In this document: positions 57,784-64,000 of the stretch, piece after piece
Position numbering within the stretch: the stretch's first letter is position 1
How the letters are laid out: each line of letters begins with the position of its first letter
NCBI GenBank assembly: GCA_902493145.1
Contig: CABUOA010000001.1
Location: 1 to 64,000 of the forward strand
Reading direction: 5' to 3'
Length of the DNA stretch: 64,000 bases
Origin: an uncultured Collinsella sp.
GTDB taxonomy: Bacteria > Actinomycetota > Coriobacteriia > Coriobacteriales > Coriobacteriaceae
Translations under genes and position numbers: made by a program
The notes under the pieces: model-generated
The model's input: the letters and a program-made list of their open reading frames with translations, nothing else
What the model was told of the DNA's origin: nothing
Databases searched by the model: none

Positions 57784-60279
57784 TTAGCTAATTCCCACAA
57801 ACATGCAGCCCGAGGTGGCGCCGCGCAGGCGGGCGGCCGGCTTGCGGCCGGCTTGAGCCGCCTCGACAGCGCGACGGACGCGAGCGACGGCACGGCCAAT
57901 CTCATCGGCCTCGAGCAAGGTTCCGTCCACCATGAGACGACGCACGCCGGCATCGAGCAGCTGAGGAATCTGCGGCGTGAGGTCGATGGGGTAGGCATCG
58001 TACAGGCGAGAGCGGCCGTGGATGTCGGTGCGCACCGGCATGACCTTGCCGTCGATATTCTTGAGCGACAGCTTGCGGGCGCGCAGGCGGCAGTTAGCGC
58101 AATCGTGGATGCAGCCGTTGGCAACCTGCAGGATGCAGTGCTCGCTCGTCATAACGCGCGGGCGGCCGAACACGGTGATGCCCAGCGCCGCGGGCGCGGC
58201 GGCGCCGAGCGAGACAATCTCGTCGAGCGTGATCTCGGGCGAGAGCCAAAACGCGCCGGCTCCGCGCTCGGCAAGTGCCTCCATGCAAGGCACGTTGTGC
58301 ACGGGCAGGCAAGAGCGGGCCTCCGCCGTGGCGCCAACCTGGGCGGCCAGGGCAAGCTCAGAGATGTTGCCAATAGCGACCGTGGCACAGGCAACAACCC
58401 ACGGGTCAATGCGCGCGTGGTCAACGGCGCGGCAGACCTCGTCGAGTACGGGCACGATACCCTGCTCAAATGCATCGGTGGGGGAGAGCCCGGCCGCATC
58501 GAGTACGTCGGTGGTCATGTAGATGCGCGTTGCGCCCTCCGCCCGCGCTGCCTCGGCGGTCTCGAGCGAGGTGACGGTGGCGCAGATCTGCGGCTCGTCG
58601 CGGTAGTGCTCGGGCGCGGGGCGGGAATCACTGGTGACAATCGCCGGCAGCTCGAGCGTTTTCGCGCGCTCCGCGTACGGCGCCAGAATGGCCTCTTCCA
58701 GCGCCTTGCAAGCGGCGGCGCGCACCTTATGTACGGCGGAGAAACCCATGCCACAGCCCTCATCGAGCGCCACCTCAAAGCTCGCTGCCTCAAAGGGCGA
58801 GGAGCCCATGCGACCCACATGCTCTACCAAATCGGACGCCTCGACCGCGCGGGTCTTGGCGGCCTCGACGGTAAAGCCCGTGGCCGTGGCCGTAAGCGAT
58901 GGGGCGTCGCAGCAGGTGAGCGTCACGGTAAACGGTTCGCCCAGATGCGCCACAACGGTTACATCAACGGCGCGGCGGCGAAGCACGTCGCGCTTGAGCG
59001 CGGCGCCGGCGGCGTCGATGGCGCGCTGGCTGCGGATGACGCGCACGCGGCAGCCCTCGGGCATGCTGCGGGGCACGCGGCACTCGATGATGTCACCGAC
59101 GGCGGCATCATCGGCAGCGATAGTGGTTAGGAACTGATCGAACTCATCATCGTGGCGAAGCTCCAGCAGGTCGCCCTTGCCCACGGGCTCAAACAGCTCA
59201 ATGCGGGCGATGGCGGCGCGGCGACGGCGGTCGTCGGGCTTGAGGCCGCGCACATCTCGGTTGGCCGGGCGGCTGCCCAGCACCGTGCCCACGATCTGGC
59301 CGCGGTTGTTGGAACGCTCATAGCTCATCATCTCGTCGCCCGAGGTGCCGTCCTGATAGGCGTGCGTAAAGTCGCGGTTAAAGCAGCGCTTGAGCTGGCG
59401 CTGGCGGGCGGCTTTCTCGTCCTTGGCAACGGTGGTTCCGGCCAGCATATCGTCAATCTGATGACGATACACGTCGACGATGGAATACACGTAATCGGGA
59501 GCCTTCATGCGGCCCTCGAGCTTGAGCGATGCGGCGCCGGCGTCATACAGACGGCGAACAAGCTGCGAAGTGTTGGTGTCGCGCGGGCACAGCGCGCGCT
59601 CGCGACCGGCGGGGGAGAGCGTGCGGCCGTTCTCGTCGATCAGCTCGTAGGGCAGGCGGCAGGGCTGGGCGCACATGCCGCGGTTGGCCGAGCGGCCCGC
59701 CATGGCAAAGCTCGACAGCAGGCACAGACCCGAGTAGCAAAAGCAGATGGCACCGTGGCTAAAGACCTCGAGGTCGACATCGGGCGCGGCGTCGTGGATG
59801 GCGGCGATCTCGTCGATGGAGAGCTCGCGCGAGAGGGTCACGCGGTCGGCGCCCTGCTCGCGGCACCAGATGGTTCCGCGGTCGTCATGGATGTTCGCCT
59901 GGGTCGAGATATGCGTCTCGATGCCGGGCATCGTGCGCTTGACCTCAAAGAACAGACCCCAGTCCTGGATGATGAAGGCGTCGGCGCCCAGCGTGGAGCA
60001 GCGATGGATGAGTTGCAACGCATCGGCCATCTCGGACTGCTTGATGACGATGTTGACCGTGACGTAGACGCGCGAGCCGGCCAGGTGTGCAGCGCGGCAG
60101 GCCTGCTCAAAGGCCTTGTCGGTAAAGTTCGTTGCCTTGCGGCGGGCGTTGAAGCTGCCCATGCCACAGTAGATGGCGTCTGCCCCGGCAGCGAGTGCGG
60201 CGGCGAAGGGCTCCGGGCCTCCGGCGGGGGCCAAGAGCTCGGGTCTACGGTTGGTGGTTCGACTGGCGGTTGCGGTCAT
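57784..60279 (-). CDS. U32 family peptidase (RlhA/YhbU-type)
   Basis: 831 aa. N-terminal PELLAPAGGPEPFAAALAAGADAIYCG, the U32 signature LEVFSHGAICFCYSGLCLLS with AGRSANRGMCAQPCRLPYEL, KLEGRMKAPDYVY, then a DUF3656-like middle and a second U32-related C-terminal part with Cys-rich CILQVANGCIHDCANCRL. Large U32 proteins of this type include RlhA, which hydroxylates 23S rRNA C2501; the presence of an RluA gene downstream fits. Start at 60279 with AAAGGCAGG upstream. Confidence 0.88.
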   Translation of the reverse strand: MTATASRTTNRRPELLAPAGGPEPFAAALAAGADAIYCGMGSFNARRKATNFTDKAFEQACRAAHLAGSRVYVTVNIVIKQSEMADALQLIHRCSTLGADAFIIQDWGLFFEVKRTMPGIETHISTQANIHDDRGTIWCREQGADRVTLSRELSIDEIAAIHDAAPDVDLEVFSHGAICFCYSGLCLLSSFAMAGRSANRGMCAQPCRLPYELIDENGRTLSPAGRERALCPRDTNTSQLVRRLYDAGAASLKLEGRMKAPDYVYSIVDVYRHQIDDMLAGTTVAKDEKAARQRQLKRCFNRDFTHAYQDGTSGDEMMSYERSNNRGQIVGTVLGSRPANRDVRGLKPDDRRRRAAIARIELFEPVGKGDLLELRHDDEFDQFLTTIAADDAAVGDIIECRVPRSMPEGCRVRVIRSQRAIDAAGAALKRDVLRRRAVDVTVVAHLGEPFTVTLTCCDAPSLTATATGFTVEAAKTRAVEASDLVEHVGRMGSSPFEAASFEVALDEGCGMGFSAVHKVRAAACKALEEAILAPYAERAKTLELPAIVTSDSRPAPEHYRDEPQICATVTSLETAEAARAEGATRIYMTTDVLDAAGLSPTDAFEQGIVPVLDEVCRAVDHARIDPWVVACATVAIGNISELALAAQVGATAEARSCLPVHNVPCMEALAERGAGAFWLSPEITLDEIVSLGAAAPAALGITVFGRPRVMTSEHCILQVANGCIHDCANCRLRARKLSLKNIDGKVMPVRTDIHGRSRLYDAYPIDLTPQIPQLLDAGVRRLMVDGTLLEADEIGRAVARVRRAVEAAQAGRKPAARLRGATSGCMFVGIS

Positions 60280-60577
60280 ATCCTGCCTTTCAAAATGCTC
60301 AGATAATCAAAAGTATAGTGGTGCCATCGCGGCAGGCGATGCCCGTGCTCTAAGCGGGATAAAGTCTTCAGCAGCTTGGACTGGCTGCTTCATATGAGAA
60401 CCGTTCAGCGGTCCGGGGAAACCGTTGGGCGATAAAATATTCTCGAAGGCTGATAATTATCTTGCATCGGGCAAACTCATCCCCTACTATCCCAATCAAG
60501 CGCGGTGTTCAGACCGAACTGTGCCTCCCGGTGTGAACGCCGCGCTCCCGTTCCCTTTTACTTGTAAGGAGAAAAAC
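60280..60577. other. divergent intergenic region between the U32 and ridA genes
   Basis: About 300 bp, AT-rich in the middle (GATAAAATATTC, GATAATTATC near 60431-60461), probably holding promoters of both genes. ACCGTT repeats and a hairpin GAACCGTT/AGCGGT near 60400 are visible. No RNA family recognised. Confidence 0.4.
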
Positions 60578-60955
60578 ATGAGCAAGACCGTCGTGTCTTC
60601 CGATAACGCACCCGCAGCCATCGGCCCGTATTCCCCCGGTATCCAGACTGGCAACATGGTGTTCCTGTCCGGCCAGCTGGGCATCGACCCCGCAACCGGT
60701 AAGATGCCCGAGGGCGTCGAGGCCCAGGCCAAGCAGTCCCTTGCTAACGTCGAGGCCCTGCTGACCGCTGCCGGCGCCACGTTTGCCGATGTCGTCAAGA
60801 CCACGGTCTACCTGGCCGACATCGCCGACTTTGCCGCCGTGAACGAGATTTACGCCTCCAAGTTCGAGGCTCCGTTCCCCGCGCGCAGCGCTTTCCAGGT
60901 TGCCGCCCTTCCGGCTGGCGGTCTGGTCGAGATCGAGGTTGTCGCCGCTCTCTAA
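60578..60955 (+). CDS. ridA: RidA family enamine/imine deaminase
   Basis: Removes reactive 2-aminoacrylate and similar intermediates made by PLP enzymes. 125 aa; NAPAAIGPYSPGIQTGNMVFLSGQL, the carboxylate-binding Arg in FPARSAFQVAALP and the end VEIEVVAAL are characteristic. ATG 60578 follows AAGGAG. Confidence 0.95.
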   Translation: MSKTVVSSDNAPAAIGPYSPGIQTGNMVFLSGQLGIDPATGKMPEGVEAQAKQSLANVEALLTAAGATFADVVKTTVYLADIADFAAVNEIYASKFEAPFPARSAFQVAALPAGGLVEIEVVAAL

Positions 60956-60985
60956 GGTGTTGGTAACAACTAAACATGACATGCA

Positions 60986-61023
60986 AAAAGACCCTGCAGC
61001 GCGTGCGAGCTGCAGGGTCTTTT
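60986..61023. terminator. bidirectional terminator between ridA and the YheO-like regulator
   Basis: AAAAGACCCTGCAGC (60986-61000) and its exact complement at 61009-61023 serve both convergent genes. Confidence 0.92.
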
Positions 61024-61077
61024 GTCAAGCGATGCGACAAAAATGATCCGTTTCCCTTCGTCCCCAAGGGATCACGT

Positions 61078-61734
61078 TTAGCCCTCCTTGCGAACTTTTT
61101 GCAGGTAGCGGTATACGCTGGGCTCCGAGATGCCCAGCGCGGTGGCGGCGCAGGCCACGGCGCCCTTGAGCATAAACACGCCGTTGCCGTTGAGGTGGCG
61201 AATGACGTCCACGCGGTCGCTCTGGCCAAGCGACGCTACATCCAGCCCGCGCGCGCTCAGCAACTCGGCAATGCTGCGGTCGATGAGCTCCTGTGTGGAC
61301 TCCGAAAGGCTTTCGACCTCGATAGGGGCGGGCTCCGTGCGCGTCGGCGCCGCGTCGAAGCAGGCCATGAGCTGCTGTGCCATGGCGTTGATGGAGCGCA
61401 CGGTCGAGAGATCGGTGTTGACGCAGAGCATGCCGACGATCTCTTTATCCTCGCGGATAAAGTACGTCGCTGACTCCAACGTCTTGCCACCGGCACCGCG
61501 CCCCTCATAGCCCGTAATAAACGGCAGGTCGCGATACTTTGGGTCGTGCATGATCTTGAGCGCCAGATCGGTGGCGGGACCGCCGACCTTACGGCCGCTC
61601 ACGATGCCGTTGCGAATATCGACGATGGCGTGGTCGGGATCCGAGAAATCGTGCAGCACGATCTCGCTGTTTTTGCCGAGTATCTGCTCCAGGAAATCGA
61701 CCATCGGCAAAAAGCGACGTACGGTCTCGTTCAC
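61078..61734 (-). CDS. YheO-like PAS/HTH transcriptional regulator
   Basis: 218 aa. The N-terminal YheO-type PAS domain is seen in EQILGKNSEIVLHDFSDPDHAIVDIRNG and GMLCVNTDLSTV; the C-terminal HTH_22 domain in ALGISEPSVYRYLQKVRK. The start is placed at GTG 61734: on the minus strand AAAGGAG ends 6 nt before it, whereas the TTG at 61740 touches the ribosome site. Divergent from the purine permease gene; it probably senses a purine or related ligand and controls that cluster. Confidence 0.85.
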   Translation of the reverse strand: MNETVRRFLPMVDFLEQILGKNSEIVLHDFSDPDHAIVDIRNGIVSGRKVGGPATDLALKIMHDPKYRDLPFITGYEGRGAGGKTLESATYFIREDKEIVGMLCVNTDLSTVRSINAMAQQLMACFDAAPTRTEPAPIEVESLSESTQELIDRSIAELLSARGLDVASLGQSDRVDVIRHLNGNGVFMLKGAVACAATALGISEPSVYRYLQKVRKEG

Positions 61735-61969
61735 GGGCAACTCCTTTGGGTGAAAGCGGAAGTTTCATAACAATTTTTTCTCATGGTAACACGCTGCTCA
61801 TCATCTCGTATATCCGCAGGTACATGACGTAATGCAGACGAACGGTATGATTTTGGCGGTAAACGGTTGACCAAAAGAAAAGTTAGATGCTATTTTGACC
61901 AGACACTTTCCTGACCTGCGGAAATACATTATCTCAGCTGAAGAATAGTCTGATAACAAAAAATTATTA

Positions 61970-61998
61970 TTGAGAATGAGAATCATCTTTAATACGAT
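61970..61998 (+). promoter_or_regulatory. promoter of the NCS2 permease gene overlapped by a Fur-box-like sequence
   Basis: TTGAGA (61970-61975), 17-bp spacer, TACGAT (61993-61998). GAGAATGAGAATCATCTTT (61972-61990) matches the 19-bp Fur box at 14 positions and covers the spacer. A second possible promoter TTGACC with CTATTT lies upstream near 61868. Confidence 0.45.
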
Positions 61999-62085
61999 AT
62001 GCAACGAAGGCACAACCTCAACCCCGCACTGCGTCACAATAGAGCGTTAGATGCGAAAACAACTACTTCGAGGATTGGTGGTCAA

Positions 62086-63480
62086 ATGACCCAGGAGACG
62101 GTTACGAACGGCACTGAAGCCCTGTTCACTCGCGAAGGCATGCCTCCCGTTAAGGAAATGATCCCGTGTGCCCTTCAGCACGTACTGGCATCGTTTGCCG
62201 GCATCATTACCCCGGCGGTCATCATGGCCGGCGTCTACGGCTTTAATAGCCAGCAGAGCACCGACATCATCCAGGTCGCGCTCATTCTTTCGGCGATCGA
62301 TACGGCCCTTCAGGCCTTCGCTCCCTTCCGTCGCATCGGCGGCGGCCTGCCCATCGTCATGGGCGTTTCGTTCGCGTTCCTGCCGGCTCTGCAGGCCATG
62401 GGTGCCTCGGGCTTTAGCTTTGGTGCGCTGCTGGGCGGCGAGATCGTCGGCGGCGCCGTCGCGGTCCTCTTTGGTCTGGCCTACAGCAAGATCAAGTGGC
62501 TGTTCCCGCCCGTCGTGACCGGTACGGTCATCTTCTCCATCGGCGTTTCGCTGTATCCCACGGCCGTCAAGTATATGGCCGGCGGTATGGGTACGCCGCT
62601 GTGGGGCACTCCGCAGGCCTGGTGCGTCGCTCTTATCACCTTCGCCGTGGTCTTTGCGCTCGCCAACTTTGGCAAGGGCACGCTCAAGCTGGGATCCGTG
62701 TTCTTTGGCATGATCGTTGGCATGATCGTTTCGATCCCCTTTGGCATGATCGACTTCTCCAGCGTCGCCACCGCTCAGGTCTTCGCCCTTCCCAAGCTCA
62801 TGCCCTACGCGCTCGAGTTTGATCCCGAAGTCTGCATTACCCTCGCTGTTGTGTTCCCCATGGTTGCCATCCAGGTTATCGGTGACGTCTCCGCCGCCTG
62901 CCTGGGCTCCATCGACCGTATGCCCACCGAGCGCGAGCTCTCCGGCGCTATCGTGTCCCAGGGCCTCACCTCTATGGTCGGCGGCCTGCTGGGCGGTCTT
63001 CCCACCAGCGCCCTTGGCCAGAACGTGGGCATCATCTGCTCCAACAAGGTCGTCAACAAGTGGGTCTTTGTGATCATCGCGGCCGTCTTTGCCATCGCCG
63101 GTCTGTTCCCGCAGCTCTCTGCCGTCCTTTCCGCTATCCCGCAGCCCGTTATCGGCGGCGCGACCGTCGGCGTCTTTGGCACCATCACCATGAACGGCGT
63201 GCGCATGTTCACCCGCGAGGGCCTCACGCAGCGTACTACCACCATCGTCGGCACCTCCGTCGTCTTTGGCCTGGGTATCTGGATGGCCAGCGGTTGCCTT
63301 GCCGGCGAGGGTATGCCCGCCTGGGTGTCCACCGTCATCGGCTCCAATGCCGTGACCCCCACCGCCATCATGGCCATTGTCCTTAACCTGATCCTTCCGC
63401 AGACGCCGGTCGTGGCTCAGCACATCGATGCTGCCAAGGACGCTGCCGTGGATCTGGTCTTGCCCGAGAGCAAGAAGTAA
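62086..63480 (+). CDS. NCS2 family purine/xanthine permease
   Basis: 464 aa with about 12-14 hydrophobic segments. QHVLASFAGIITPAVIMAG near the N-terminus carries the family His; QVIGDVSAACLGSIDR and GGLLGGLPTSALGQNVGI contain the substrate motifs of the xanthine/uracil permease family. ATG 62086 is used; GGTGG lies 5 nt before it. Followed by ssnA, so purine uptake for degradation is likely; uric acid, xanthine or guanine cannot be told apart. Confidence 0.9.
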   Translation: MTQETVTNGTEALFTREGMPPVKEMIPCALQHVLASFAGIITPAVIMAGVYGFNSQQSTDIIQVALILSAIDTALQAFAPFRRIGGGLPIVMGVSFAFLPALQAMGASGFSFGALLGGEIVGGAVAVLFGLAYSKIKWLFPPVVTGTVIFSIGVSLYPTAVKYMAGGMGTPLWGTPQAWCVALITFAVVFALANFGKGTLKLGSVFFGMIVGMIVSIPFGMIDFSSVATAQVFALPKLMPYALEFDPEVCITLAVVFPMVAIQVIGDVSAACLGSIDRMPTERELSGAIVSQGLTSMVGGLLGGLPTSALGQNVGIICSNKVVNKWVFVIIAAVFAIAGLFPQLSAVLSAIPQPVIGGATVGVFGTITMNGVRMFTREGLTQRTTTIVGTSVVFGLGIWMASGCLAGEGMPAWVSTVIGSNAVTPTAIMAIVLNLILPQTPVVAQHIDAAKDAAVDLVLPESKK

Positions 63481-63497
63481 CCAATTCGGTGCTATTC

Positions 63498-63576
63498 GTC
63501 GGCGGGCGCATCGCCTCGTCCGCCGACGCCATGCGGCGCCAAGCCGCACTTCAAAGGGTTTGTCCCTTTGGTGAAG
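63498..63576. repeat. two hairpins between permease and ssnA, one with GGGACA loop
   Basis: GTCGGCGG / CCGCCGAC (63498-63527) may be the permease terminator or attenuator. CTTCAAAGGG / CCCTTTGGTGAAG (63549-63576) read on the minus strand shows AAAGGGACAAACC, a variant of the GGGACA-loop hairpins. Confidence 0.6.
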
Positions 63577-63676
63577 CGTTGACGGGAGAGGGCCCGTTTC
63601 CGGTGTAGGCCGGCGCTTCGCACTTCCGCCATGTCAGAGGTGTCAAACCCCGCCCCTGATGTTGAAGGGAGCATTC

Positions 63677-64000
63677 ATGCTTCTGGTCGCTAACGGTTCC
63701 GTCTTTACCCGCAACGCTCAGACCCCGTTCATTCCAAACGGTGCGGTCGCCATTGACGGAGATACGATCGTCGAAGTGGGCCCCGAGTGCGAGCTCAAGG
63801 CCAAGTACCCGGATGCCGAGTACGTCGATGCCCAGGGCAACCTCATCATGCCCGGACTCATCAATTGCCACACCCACATCTACTCGGGTCTGGCCCGCGG
63901 CCTTGCCATTAAGGGCTGCAACCCCACCAACTTCCTGGAGAATCTTGAGCAGCAGTGGTGGAAGATCGATGACAACCTGACGCTCGACGGCACCAAGGCC
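63677..64000 (+). CDS. ssnA: SsnA-like aminohydrolase, N-terminal part (cut by the window end)
   Basis: 108 codons to the window edge without a stop. The start ATG 63677 has AAGGGAG 6 nt upstream. LLVANGSVFTRNAQTPFIPNG and MPGLINCHTHIYSGLARGL (metal-binding HxH) followed by NFLENLEQQWW match SsnA of the cyclic amidohydrolase superfamily, found in selenium-linked and anaerobic purine-degradation clusters. Probably transcribed with the permease. Confidence 0.85.
   Translation, partial: MLLVANGSVFTRNAQTPFIPNGAVAIDGDTIVEVGPECELKAKYPDAEYVDAQGNLIMPGLINCHTHIYSGLARGLAIKGCNPTNFLENLEQQWWKIDDNLTLDGTKA

Overview
The window looks like a chromosomal piece of a high-GC gut actinobacterium of the class Coriobacteriia, most likely Collinsella or a close relative. 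This is inferred from GC-rich third codon positions, actinobacterial-type RpoB/RpoC, an AccD-AccA fusion inside a Firmicutes-like FAS II operon, and several mannose-family PTS genes. No rRNA, tRNA, CRISPR array or prophage was seen.

Layout. 1-8221: FeoA-FeoB iron transporter, MFS exporter, GH13 enzyme, DNA-deoxyinosine glycosylase, an unknown protein and a class I/II aminotransferase. 8222-24955: information-processing core: L10 leader with attenuator, rplJ-rplL, galU, rpoB-rpoC, an ECF sigma/anti-sigma pair, then rpsL-rpsG-fusA-rpsJ. 25073-38427: birA divergent from a FAS II operon (fabH, acpP, fabK, fabD, fabG, fabF, accB, fabZ, accC, accDA), then a lone EIIC permease, a CDF metal exporter and a histidine phosphatase. 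38428-44726: the rest of the S10 operon from rplC to rplX, ending at a strong terminator with no rplE after it. 44727-46230: scar region with an IS3 transposase remnant and half of an mtnN gene. 46403-53980: a sugar locus: LevR-like regulator, complete mannose-family PTS (IIB, IIC, IID, IIA), GH172 (DUF2961) enzyme and ROK fructokinase-like kinase. 53981-54880: second scar region (DegV and IS200/IS605 fragments, hairpins, tandem repeats). 54884-64000: Gfo/Idh/MocA oxidoreductase with DeoR regulator, a hairpin array, U32 peptidase with RluA synthase, RidA, and a purine module (YheO-like regulator, NCS2 permease, start of ssnA).

The most unusual content is non-coding. (1) Three large palindromes (8281-8484, 21197-21337, 38466-38616) share a hairpin core whose stem changes are compensatory, while their long outer arms are self-complementary but unrelated between copies. 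Each lies just upstream of a ribosomal-protein operon. (2) Seven small hairpins carry GGGACA in the loop with varying stems. Two pairs with the same stem lie in inverted orientation around, respectively, the ECF sigma/anti-sigma module and a three-unit hairpin array. (3) That array (56824-57041) has a period of 80-81 bp, 25-nt loops and apparently alternating orientation. (4) A 26-bp motif (23/26 identical) precedes both rplC and rplB, with a partial copy before rpsL.

Protein-level oddities include an alpha-CTD-like helix-hairpin-helix domain near the RpoC C-terminus, a replaced and enlarged RpoB fork-loop-2 segment, and a LevR-like regulator whose AAA+ domain lacks the sigma-54 contact motif. 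All calls come from reading the sequence and translations; no database search was run.
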